DNA from: Streptomyces sp. NBC_00775
GTDB lineage: Bacteria > Actinomycetota > Actinomycetes > Streptomycetales > Streptomycetaceae
DNA: 64,000 bases
Assembly: GCF_036347135.1 (NCBI RefSeq)
Contig: NZ_CP108938.1
Location: forward strand, 9,982,001-10,046,000
Reading direction: 5' to 3'
How positions within the stretch are numbered: the first letter of the stretch is position 1; each line of letters opens with the position of its first letter. This document shows, piece by piece, positions 17,486 through 25,041 of the stretch. The position numbers and the translations under genes were made by a program. Below the pieces are notes generated by a model. It was not told the DNA's origin. It ran no database searches and saw only the letters and a list, made by a program, of their open reading frames with translations.

Positions 17486-18397
17486 ATGGACCGCTTGCTC
17501 CTCATGCACAGCTTCGTCACGGTCGCGCAGGCCGGCAGCTTCAGTGGAGCCGCCAAGAAGCTGGGCTCGTCCGGCTCCCTGGTGTCACGGCACGTCGCCG
17601 AGCTGGAACGGCAGGTGGGCGTCCGGCTGGTCAACCGCACCGCCCGCTCGGTGAGCCTCACCGAGCCGGGGCAGCGCTACGCGGAGTTCGCCGCGCGCAT
17701 CCTGGAGGAGATCGAGGCCGAGGACGCCGGCATCGCCCATCTCCACGACCGCGCCGAAGGGACGCTCAGCATCATCTGTCCCAAGTGGATAGGCAGCCTC
17801 GACCTCGGGGACGCCATCGCCGCCTTTTCCGCCGCGCATCCGAAAATCCAGGTCCGATTCGAACTCGGCGGGATGTCCGACCGGACCTATGACTTCCTGG
17901 ACAGCGGATTCGACGTCGCATTCCACACCCGCGACCTCAGGGACTCCAGCGTCCGCCTGAAGAAGATCGCCTCGCTGCCCTTCGTGCTGTGCGCCTCCAA
18001 GGACTACCTGGACCGGTCGGAGCCGCTCACCGAGCCGAACGGCATCGCGCACCACGACTGCCTCGTGCACGTCAACGACCCGGTCTGGCGGATCGGCCAC
18101 GGACACGCGTCCACTTTGCACAAGATCCGCAACATCGCCTTCTCGTCCAACTCGTACCTCGCCCTGCAGAAGGCGGCCGTACACGGGCGCGGCATCGCGC
18201 TGCTGCCACAGCGTCCGGCGTACGACGATCTCGTCTCCGGCGCCCTTCAGGTGCTGCTGCCGGAACTGGCGGTGCCCGAGCGTCCGCTGTACGCGATCTA
18301 CGGCCCGGGGCAGGACACCCCTCGCAAGATCAGCGTATTCCTGGACTTCCTCACCACCTGGTTCTCACAGAATCCCATTCCGGCCATCCGGCCGTAG
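17486..18397 (+). CDS. LysR-type transcriptional regulator of the module A ring-cleavage genes
   Basis: The 303-residue protein starts at an ATG after GGAGGAAAC. The winged helix is FVTVAQAGSFSGAAKKLGSSGSLVSRHVAELERQVG (residues 10-45). The effector domain belongs to the CrgA/DmlR-like LysR group. It points the same way as the dioxygenase gene 98 bp downstream, so it is either the first gene of that operon or has its own promoter in the 260-bp gap. The likely inducer is an aromatic substrate or intermediate. Confidence 0.9.
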   Translation: MDRLLLMHSFVTVAQAGSFSGAAKKLGSSGSLVSRHVAELERQVGVRLVNRTARSVSLTEPGQRYAEFAARILEEIEAEDAGIAHLHDRAEGTLSIICPKWIGSLDLGDAIAAFSAAHPKIQVRFELGGMSDRTYDFLDSGFDVAFHTRDLRDSSVRLKKIASLPFVLCASKDYLDRSEPLTEPNGIAHHDCLVHVNDPVWRIGHGHASTLHKIRNIAFSSNSYLALQKAAVHGRGIALLPQRPAYDDLVSGALQVLLPELAVPERPLYAIYGPGQDTPRKISVFLDFLTTWFSQNPIPAIRP

Positions 18398-18495
18398 CCG
18401 CAAGAAACGATTGCACATTCTGTCGAGCCTGGAGCATTGAGGCCTCCGCGACCCGAAATCTACGCTCACCAGGCGACCCGCGAAACGAGGAGCCC

Positions 18496-19416
18496 ATGGG
18501 AATCCAGAGAATCGAATCGGTCACCTACAGCGTCGAGGATCTCGACGAATGCGTCCGGTTCTTCGACGACTTCGGGCTCTTCCTGGTGGAGCAGACGGAC
18601 GAGCACGCGGTGTTCGAGACGCTCACCGGGCAGACCCTGCACCTCGACACCGAGCCCGGCCCGCTGCTGCCACCGCCACTGGAAGCCGGACCCACACTGC
18701 GCGAGGTGGTGTGGGGCGTGGACACCCCGCAGGAACTGGAGCGGCTGGCGGCGGCGGCAGGCCGCGACCGCGCGGTCCGGAAGGACGCCGCCGGTGTGTT
18801 CCACACCGTGGACGAGACCGGCTTCGGGGTCGGTCTGACCCTGGCCCGGCCCAAGCCCGCGGTCTTCGCCCCGCGGACTGCCAACGCGCTGGGCAGCGTC
18901 AGCCGCTGGAACACCGCCCTGGAACCGATCACCCGCGTACACCCCCTGCGTATGTGCCATGTCGCCCTGAACATCCTCAAGGAGGGCCGGGAGGAAGCCG
19001 TCGCGTTCTATGTGGAGCGCCTCGGTTTCCGGCCCACCGACGTGGTCGAGCCCATGGGTGTCTTCATGCAGGCGCCGGGCGACGAGGACCAGCACACGAT
19101 GCTGCTGTGCCACCGCCCCGACAGGGCCGGCGTCAACCACATCGCGTACGAGGTTCCCGGCTTCGACGACGTGATCGAGGGCGGCAACTACATGATCGAC
19201 CACGGCTGGCGCGAGGCCCGCAGGCTCGGCCGCCACACCGTCGGTTCGAACGTCTTCCGGTTCGTGCACGCGCCCTGCGGCGGGCGGGTCGAGTACGCCG
19301 CCGACATGGACCGGGTCGACGACTCGTACGAGACCCGCGTGCACGAGACCACACCGCCCCACCACATCTGGGCGCTGCGCACCAACCGCGACCAGCAGGA
19401 CGCCCCCGCCTCCTGA
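18496..19416 (+). CDS. Two-domain VOC protein, type-I extradiol dioxygenase-like
   Basis: The 306-residue protein contains two vicinal-oxygen-chelate domains. The C-terminal one keeps the 2-His-1-Glu iron site: His in RMCHVALN, His in VNHIAYEV and Glu in GGRVEYAADMD. The N-terminal domain (IESVTYSVEDLDECVRFF) lacks a site, as in catechol 2,3-dioxygenases. Size and layout fit ring-cleaving dioxygenases of the BphC/HpaD group. It starts at an ATG after GAGGAG and is followed by an aldehyde dehydrogenase and an FAH-family enzyme, the order of a meta-cleavage or homoprotocatechuate-type pathway. The substrate is not known. Confidence 0.85.
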   Translation: MGIQRIESVTYSVEDLDECVRFFDDFGLFLVEQTDEHAVFETLTGQTLHLDTEPGPLLPPPLEAGPTLREVVWGVDTPQELERLAAAAGRDRAVRKDAAGVFHTVDETGFGVGLTLARPKPAVFAPRTANALGSVSRWNTALEPITRVHPLRMCHVALNILKEGREEAVAFYVERLGFRPTDVVEPMGVFMQAPGDEDQHTMLLCHRPDRAGVNHIAYEVPGFDDVIEGGNYMIDHGWREARRLGRHTVGSNVFRFVHAPCGGRVEYAADMDRVDDSYETRVHETTPPHHIWALRTNRDQQDAPAS

Positions 19417-19423
19417 CCGATCT

Positions 19424-19442
19424 CCCCGGCCTTCCGCCGGGG
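19424..19442 (+). other. Small intercistronic hairpin
   Basis: A 7-bp stem (CCCCGGC/GCCGGGG) with a 5-nt loop lies in the 70-bp gap between dioxygenase and aldehyde dehydrogenase genes. It may be a weak attenuator or mRNA stabiliser. Confidence 0.4.
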
Positions 19443-19486
19443 GACCCCATCTCGCTTCACACGCCAGCCTGAGAGGGCACCCACTC

Positions 19487-20935
19487 ATGACCTCCGACCA
19501 CGGCTACCCCGCCGTCCGCATGTACATCGCGGGCGAGTGGTGCCAGGGCGGCACCGGACGTACCGCCCCGATCGTGAACCCGGCCACCGAGAAGGTGATC
19601 GGAGAAGTACCCCTCGCCACCATCGCCGACCTCGATCGCGCCCTCGACGCGGCCACCGAGGGATTCCGGACCTGGCGCGACACCCCGATCGCCAGGCGCT
19701 CAGCCATCCTGCACGCCGCCGCCGACCTGATCACCCAGCGGGCCCCCGAGATCGGCCGGATCATGGCCCAGGAGCAGGGCAAGCCGCTCAAGGAGGGCAC
19801 CACCGAGGCCCTGCGCACCGCCGACACACTGCGCTGGCACATCGAGGACGCCCGCCGCGCCTACGGCCGGATCATCCCGTCCGCGCCCGGCACCCTGCTC
19901 ACCGTCCGCCGCGAACCGGTCGGCCCCGTGGCCGCCTTCGTGCCGTGGAACTTCCCCGTGGGCGGCCCGAACCGGAAGCTCTCCTCCGCCCTGTCCGCCG
20001 GCTGCTCGATCGTCATCAAGGCGTCCGAGGAGACCCCCGGCACGGCCGCCGCGCTGGTGGCCTGCTACGCCGACGCCGGGCTGCCGGCCGGTGTGCTCAA
20101 CCTCGTCTTCGGCGAGCCGGCCGAGGTCTCGGCCCATCTGATCCCCTCGCCGAAGGTCCGCCTGGTCGCCTTCACCGGCTCGGTCCCGGTCGGCAAGCTG
20201 CTCGCCGCCAAGGCGGGCGAGGTCATGAAGCCGACCCTGATGGAGCTGGGCGGCCACGCCCCGGTCATCGTGTGCGCGGACGCCGACCCGGTGAAGGCCG
20301 CCCGCAAGGCCGCCCAGGCGAAGTTCTTCAACGCCGGCCAGGTGTGCACCTCCCCGAGCCGCTTCTTCGTCCACGAGAGCATCGTGGAGGAGTTCACCGC
20401 CGAGTTCGTCAAGGTCGCCCGGGCGGTCACCGTCGGCGACGGCCTCGACGCGGACACCACCATGGGCCCGCTGGCCAACGAGCGCCGGCTGCAGACGATG
20501 GAGCGTCTGGTCGCCGACGCCGTCAGCCGCGGTGCCAAGGTGCTGACCGGCGGTGAACGCCTGGAGCGGGACGGCTACTTCTTCGCCCCGACCGTGCTCA
20601 CCGACGTCCCCGCGGACGCGGACGTGCTGCACGAGGAGCCGTTCGGCCCGCTGGCGCCGATCGTGCCGTTCACCGACCTGGGCGAGACGCTGGCGACCGC
20701 CAACGCCCTGCCCTACGGGCTGGCCGCCTACGGGTTCACCGAGTCCGCCGCCACCGCCGAGAAGCTGTCGAACGAACTGGAGGCCGGCATCCTCTCCGTC
20801 AACCACTGCGGCGGCTCCGTCAGCGAGGCCCCCTCCGGCGGCGTCAAGGAGAGCGGCTACGGCAGGGAGGGCGGGCCCGAGGCCCTGGACGCCTACCTGA
20901 TCACCAAGCGTGTCTCCCACCTGCTGGCGGGCTGA
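19487..20935 (+). CDS. NAD(P)-dependent aldehyde dehydrogenase (succinate-semialdehyde type)
   Basis: The 482-residue ALDH-superfamily protein has the cofactor region VPWNFPVGGPNRKLSSALSAG, the catalytic Glu in LMELGGHAP and the nucleophile Cys in NAGQVCTSPSRFFV. The EQGKPLKEG block is typical of succinate-semialdehyde dehydrogenases and of the semialdehyde dehydrogenases of meta-cleavage pathways. It sits just after a ring-cleaving dioxygenase and 6 bp before an FAH-family gene. The best inference is therefore oxidation of a ring-fission semialdehyde to the dicarboxylate. Confidence 0.93.
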   Translation: MTSDHGYPAVRMYIAGEWCQGGTGRTAPIVNPATEKVIGEVPLATIADLDRALDAATEGFRTWRDTPIARRSAILHAAADLITQRAPEIGRIMAQEQGKPLKEGTTEALRTADTLRWHIEDARRAYGRIIPSAPGTLLTVRREPVGPVAAFVPWNFPVGGPNRKLSSALSAGCSIVIKASEETPGTAAALVACYADAGLPAGVLNLVFGEPAEVSAHLIPSPKVRLVAFTGSVPVGKLLAAKAGEVMKPTLMELGGHAPVIVCADADPVKAARKAAQAKFFNAGQVCTSPSRFFVHESIVEEFTAEFVKVARAVTVGDGLDADTTMGPLANERRLQTMERLVADAVSRGAKVLTGGERLERDGYFFAPTVLTDVPADADVLHEEPFGPLAPIVPFTDLGETLATANALPYGLAAYGFTESAATAEKLSNELEAGILSVNHCGGSVSEAPSGGVKESGYGREGGPEALDAYLITKRVSHLLAG

Positions 20936-20941
20936 GGCGCC

Positions 20942-21712
20942 ATGAAGTACACCCGCGTCTCGGTCGGCGGAAGAGCGGTGTGGGGCCGCGTGGGGGAGGA
21001 GGACATCGAGCTGCTGTCCGAGTCCCCCTTGAACGGCGACCCCACCGTCATCGGGACAGTGCCGCGCGCCACCGCGACCTGGCTGCCCGTCGTCGTACCG
21101 CCCGTGTTCTACGCCGTCGGCTTCAACTACCCGCGGCACATCGAGCACGCCGGCGCCGAGGTCCCCTCCCGCCCCGAGGTGGGCTACCGGGCCAACAATG
21201 CGCTGACCGGCCACCTTTCACCCATCGTGAAGCCGAAAGAGGTAGCGGGCCGGTTCGAGGCCGAGCCGGAACTCGTCGCGGTGATCGGCCGCACGCTGCG
21301 GAACGCCACCCAGGAGGAAGCCCGCAAGTCCATCTTCGGCTGGACGATCGGCAACGACGTCAGCGCCCGCACTTGGCAGCATGAGGACCGAACCTTCTGG
21401 CGCAGCAAGAACAGCGACACGTTCAAGCCCATGGGGCCCTGGATCGAGACCGACGTCGACGCCCTGGCGCAGACGACCACCCTCCGCGTCAACGGAGAGG
21501 TCCGCGCGTCGTTCCCGACCGGCGACATGGTCTTCGACCCCTTCGACTACATCGTCGAGATCACCAAGCACATCACCATGCAGCCCGGCGACGTGCTGTG
21601 GATGGGCGCCGAATCCACCTGCCAGATCGAGGCGGGAGACGTCGTCGACGTCCAGATCAGCGGAATCGGCGTGCTCTCCAACCCCGTACATCCAGAAGGG
21701 AACCACGTATGA
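20942..21712 (+). CDS. FAH-family hydrolase/decarboxylase
   Basis: The 256-residue fumarylacetoacetate-hydrolase-fold protein has the metal ligands ExE in FEAEPELVAVIGR and an Asp in IGNDVSARTWQ. The SDTFKPMGPWIET block is like that of HpaG/HpcE isomerase-decarboxylases and acylpyruvases. After the aldehyde dehydrogenase it would hydrolyse, hydrate or decarboxylate the ring-fission acid. Its stop overlaps the next start (ATGA). Confidence 0.9.
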   Translation: MKYTRVSVGGRAVWGRVGEEDIELLSESPLNGDPTVIGTVPRATATWLPVVVPPVFYAVGFNYPRHIEHAGAEVPSRPEVGYRANNALTGHLSPIVKPKEVAGRFEAEPELVAVIGRTLRNATQEEARKSIFGWTIGNDVSARTWQHEDRTFWRSKNSDTFKPMGPWIETDVDALAQTTTLRVNGEVRASFPTGDMVFDPFDYIVEITKHITMQPGDVLWMGAESTCQIEAGDVVDVQISGIGVLSNPVHPEGNHV

Positions 21713-22080
21713 GCAACGCACCTCGCTACATCCACCACGTCAACTTCCCCACCACCGACTCCGACCGGACCGCCGAGTGGTACGCGAAGGTCTTCGGGAT
21801 GAAGCGGATCATGCCCAAGTCCAACACCCGTGTGGTGCTGATGACCCGCGGCAACTTCGACCTGCACTTCACCCCGGTCGAGGAGATGGAGCGCATGGCG
21901 CCCTATCACTTCGCGGTCGAGGTCGACGACTGGGACGACTTCCTCGCCCACCTCAAGGAGCTGGGCATCCGTCACACCCGGCCGATCGAACGCCCTGAGA
22001 ACCAGTCCAAGTTCTGCTATATCCACGACCCCGACCACACCATGATCGAGCTGGTCTGGCACGGCAAGCGCCCCAACTGA
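21709..22080 (+). CDS. Small single-domain VOC protein
   Basis: The 123-residue protein resembles glyoxalase I and small extradiol-type enzymes. Candidate metal ligands are His in YIHHVNFPT, His in APYHFAVEV and Glu in HTMIELVWHG. It overlaps the FAH gene by 4 bp, so it belongs to the same transcript. It could be an isomerase, a dioxygenase partner or a lyase; a glutathione-type substrate is unlikely in an actinomycete. Confidence 0.85.
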   Translation: MSNAPRYIHHVNFPTTDSDRTAEWYAKVFGMKRIMPKSNTRVVLMTRGNFDLHFTPVEEMERMAPYHFAVEVDDWDDFLAHLKELGIRHTRPIERPENQSKFCYIHDPDHTMIELVWHGKRPN

Positions 22081-22130
22081 CCGCGCACCGCAAGGACTTC
22101 ACGACCCCGTACCACGAGGAGTTCACCCCC

Positions 22131-22916
22131 ATGCCCATCGCCGACTCCGACGGCACCTCCATCTACTACGAGCGCCACGGCAGCGGTCCGGCGATCCTGT
22201 TCGTGCACGGCAGTGGTGGCCATCACGCCATCTGGTGGCAGCAAGTGGCCGCGCTGCGCGAGGAGTTCACGGTCGTCACCGTGGACCTGCGCGGCTTCGG
22301 CAAGTCCGACTCGTCCATGCCCGAGTTCGACGGCCAGGACTTCCCCGGCGACCTTATAGCCGTACTCGACCAGGAGGACCTGACCGACGTCATGCTCGTC
22401 GGCCAGTCCATCGGCTCCGTCGCCGCACTGCGCGCCGGTCTGCTGCGCCCCGAGCGGGTCAGCTCCGTCGTCCTTGGCCACTCGCTCGGCGGCATCAGCC
22501 ACCCCGAGCTGAAGGAACTGGCCGCCGCCGACCGCGCCGAGGCCGTCAAGCTGCCGGTGATCGACCGCCTGCTCACCAAGAAGTTCCAGCAGGAACGGGC
22601 CGATCTCACCTTCCTCTTCCAGCAGATGGGCACCTTCAACGTCGCCAAGATGCAGGATCTGCGCAACCTCGACACCAACGGCCCGTCCCTGGAGGACATC
22701 CAGAACTCGGGCGTCAAGGTTGCCTTCCTGGCCGGTGAGAAGGACGCGGTGCTCAGTGTGAAGACCGTGACCCGCGCGCACGAGCTGCTGGCCGGCTCGC
22801 ACCTGGAGATCGTCCCGGACGGCCCGCACTCCATGTACTGGGAGACGCCCGAGCAGTACAACGCGGCCGTCGCCGACCTCCGCCGCACCCTCACCGCACA
22901 GAAGGAAACAGCATGA
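22131..22916 (+). CDS. Alpha/beta hydrolase (meta-cleavage hydrolase-like)
   Basis: The 261-residue protein has the oxyanion motif FVHGSGGHHAIWW, the nucleophile elbow VGQSIGSVAAL (Ser near residue 92), a likely acid in FLAGEKDAVL and His in PDGPHSMYWE. The family includes C-C bond hydrolases of ring-fission products and simple esterases. In this operon a C-C hydrolase or enol-lactonase role is plausible. It overlaps the next gene by 4 bp. Confidence 0.9.
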   Translation: MPIADSDGTSIYYERHGSGPAILFVHGSGGHHAIWWQQVAALREEFTVVTVDLRGFGKSDSSMPEFDGQDFPGDLIAVLDQEDLTDVMLVGQSIGSVAALRAGLLRPERVSSVVLGHSLGGISHPELKELAAADRAEAVKLPVIDRLLTKKFQQERADLTFLFQQMGTFNVAKMQDLRNLDTNGPSLEDIQNSGVKVAFLAGEKDAVLSVKTVTRAHELLAGSHLEIVPDGPHSMYWETPEQYNAAVADLRRTLTAQKETA

Positions 22917-23419
22917 GCAGCCTCACCCTCGACGCCGCCGAAGAGATCGTCGACGCCGCTCTGAAGCGCGCCCAGTCGCTCGGGAAGGCGGTGAGCGTCG
23001 CCGTGGTGGACGCCGGCGGCTTCGTCATCAGTGTCCGCCGCTCGGACGGGGCGCGTCCCCTCACCCCGGACATCGCCCGCGCCAAGGCCTACACCGCGGC
23101 CGTGATGCAGCGGCCCGGCAAGATGCTGAAGAAGTGGCAGGAGAGCCAGCCGGTCTTCTTCTCCCAGCTCTCCCAGCTGCCCGGCGCTGCCCTGCCGATC
23201 ATGGCCACCGAGGGCAGCGTCACCATCAAGAAGGACGGCGAGATCATCGGCGGCCTCGGCATCGCGGGCGGCACCGCGGACGAGGACCAGCAGGTCGCCG
23301 ACGACGTCCTCGAATCCCTCGGCTACGAGCTGGAGTTCGCCGCCTGGGGCGTCGCGGGCAAGCCGGCGGAGCACGCAGACCACGCCGAGCACGCGGAGAA
23401 CACCGAGAAGGGGGCCTGA
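22913..23419 (+). CDS. GlcG/HbpS family protein
   Basis: The 168-residue GlcG/HbpS-fold protein contains the conserved VSVAVVDAGGFVISVRRSDGA and LPIMATEGSVTIKKDGEIIGGLGIAGG. Unlike the secreted haem-binding HbpS of Streptomyces it has no signal peptide, so it acts in the cytoplasm. Cytoplasmic GlcG-like proteins are common accessory members of catabolic operons, with no settled function. The tail is a low-complexity His/Glu/Asn stretch (ADHAEHAENTEKG). Confidence 0.88.
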   Translation: MSSLTLDAAEEIVDAALKRAQSLGKAVSVAVVDAGGFVISVRRSDGARPLTPDIARAKAYTAAVMQRPGKMLKKWQESQPVFFSQLSQLPGAALPIMATEGSVTIKKDGEIIGGLGIAGGTADEDQQVADDVLESLGYELEFAAWGVAGKPAEHADHAEHAENTEKGA

Positions 23420-23422
23420 ACC

Positions 23423-24463
23423 ATGGCGGATACCTTCAACTACCGCATCGACCACCACGGCAGCCTGATCCGTCCGGCCACGCTCCTGACGGCCCGCGCC
23501 GCGGGTGACACCGAGGCTCTGGCCGAGGCCGAACTCGAGGCGGTCAAGGAGGCGGTGGCCTACCAGCGCAGGCTGCGCACCACGGTCGTCACCGACGGCG
23601 ACTTCCCCCGTGAGGACTTCCGCAGCGCGGTCTTCGACGGCGTCTCCGGCTTCCGGCGGACCGACGAGAAGACCCCCGACGGCCTGCCCCGCTGGGTGGC
23701 GGAGTCCCTGCCGAAGGCCAACGGCCCGCTGCTGGCCGACTGGGCCGGCCGGCTCGCCGAGCTGACGGTGATCGCCCCCAAGGCGTCCCTGCCGTCCCCG
23801 GCCTACCTGGCCGCCACCACCTTCGAGCCCGAGCTGGCGGCGTCGGGCGGCCCCGCCTCGGCCCGCGAACTCGGCGAGGCCCTGGCGGAGATCATCCACG
23901 CGGAGATCGAGCTGCTGGTGTCCCGGGGCGTGCGCCTGATCCAGCTGAACAACCCGCTGCTCCTCGGCCACATCGCCGCGGACCCGGCCGCCGCCGGCGC
24001 ACTGTCCTTCGAGGACGCGCTGGCCGTGGAGGCTCTGGCGGTACGCCTGGACGAGCGCCCCGAGGGTGTGCGGATCGGCGTCTCTCCCGGCTGGCAGGCG
24101 CCCGCCGCGGTGGACCGGGTCCGGGCCGAGCGCCTGTACGGCGAGGTACCGGCGGACCGCTGGATCCTGCCGTACGACAAGGGAACCGCGGCCGAACTCG
24201 ACCTGCTCAGGGCGCTGCCGGAGGACCGGGACGCGTGCCTGGGCGTCGTGGACGCGACCGCGCCCGAACTCGAGGACCTCGACACGGTGCTGGCCCGCAT
24301 CGACGCCGGCGCCGAGCTCAAGGACATCGAGGACATGGCCCTCGCGCCGTCCCGCGGCTTCGCCGACTCGGCCGCCCGGCCGCTGCTCGGCGCCGAGGAC
24401 CAGCGGCGCAAGCTGGTCCTGATCGAGACCCTCGCCCGCTACTGCTGGGGCAACGAGTTCTGA
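23423..24463 (+). CDS. MetE-fold protein lacking the zinc ligands
   Basis: The 346-residue protein matches the C-terminal catalytic barrel of cobalamin-independent methionine synthase (TTVVTDGDFPREDFRSAVFDGVSG, then DRWILPYDKGT and KDIEDMALAPSRGFADSAARPLLG). MetE proteins bind zinc through a His-x-Cys pair, a Glu and a Cys near the C-terminus. Here the His-x-Cys position reads RIGVSPGWQ and the late Cys position reads APSRGFA, so the thiol-activating site is gone. Ordinary homocysteine methylation is therefore unlikely. It ends the module A run, 3 bp after the HbpS/GlcG gene and just before a bidirectional terminator. A role in methyl transfer from, or reshaping of, an aromatic intermediate is only a guess. 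Confidence 0.8.
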   Translation: MADTFNYRIDHHGSLIRPATLLTARAAGDTEALAEAELEAVKEAVAYQRRLRTTVVTDGDFPREDFRSAVFDGVSGFRRTDEKTPDGLPRWVAESLPKANGPLLADWAGRLAELTVIAPKASLPSPAYLAATTFEPELAASGGPASARELGEALAEIIHAEIELLVSRGVRLIQLNNPLLLGHIAADPAAAGALSFEDALAVEALAVRLDERPEGVRIGVSPGWQAPAAVDRVRAERLYGEVPADRWILPYDKGTAAELDLLRALPEDRDACLGVVDATAPELEDLDTVLARIDAGAELKDIEDMALAPSRGFADSAARPLLGAEDQRRKLVLIETLARYCWGNEF

Positions 24464-24480
24464 CCCCTGGCCAACGAGGG

Positions 24481-24508
24481 GCCGGGAAGCGCACCCGCGC
24501 TTCCCGGC
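24481..24508. terminator. Bidirectional terminator between module A and the ABM gene
   Basis: A 12-bp perfect stem (GCCGGGAAGCGC with GCGCTTCCCGGC) and a 4-nt loop lie between two convergent genes. Confidence 0.88.
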
Positions 24509-24514
24509 GGGGCC

Positions 24515-24802
24515 TCAGAGGACCTCGGCGAAGGTCACGGTCCGCTCCGTCAGAAGCGGCAGCACGCACCCCACGATGAGCTCGGCGAAGTGGTCCGCCG
24601 CCTTGTGCGCCTCGAAGCCGGCACGGTCGGTGTACTGCTCGTAGAGCATGAACGAGCCCGGCTGGTCGACCTCCGCGTGGACCTCGTAGGCGAGGTTCGC
24701 GGGCTCGGTCGGCGTGAGGTCGCGCATCTTCAGCAGCGCGGCGCGTACGGTCGCCTCGTCGGCGGGTGCGCACCGGTAGTGGGCGACGACAGCGAATGCC
24801 AT
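24515..24802 (-). CDS. Antibiotic-biosynthesis-monooxygenase-fold (ABM) protein
   Basis: The 95-residue dimeric alpha-beta barrel protein shows the family pattern FAVVAHYRCAPADEATVRAAL followed by SFMLYEQYTDRAGFEAHKAADHF. It starts at an ATG after GGAGGAAAC. Members are cofactor-free quinol monooxygenases, haem-degrading enzymes or aldehyde-handling accessories. It is divergent from the aldehyde dehydrogenase of module B, and the 240-bp gap between them must hold both promoters. Confidence 0.87.
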   Translation of the reverse strand: MAFAVVAHYRCAPADEATVRAALLKMRDLTPTEPANLAYEVHAEVDQPGSFMLYEQYTDRAGFEAHKAADHFAELIVGCVLPLLTERTVTFAEVL

Positions 24803-25041
24803 GTGTTTCCTCCGGGTGGGTGTGCTGTGATACCCGCCGATTCCAGCATGAATCCCCTGATGAGCGACCTGCGCGGAGCGAAAGCTATGTCTGCCGCCGC
24901 GGGGCTGGTCGCCAGGCCCCCCTGTCGTGTGTTGTCGTTCCGACCCCTGGCCGTCCCGTCCGATCCGGTCCGATCCGGCCCACGGCCGTCCATCTGGTTC
25001 ACCGCGGCCCCGCACCGCGGCAGACGAGAGAAGTGATCTTC

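Noticed and set aside
23423..24463. Annotation as an ordinary methionine synthase MetE
   Set aside because: It has only the C-terminal barrel, and the zinc-binding His, Cys and late Cys are absent.
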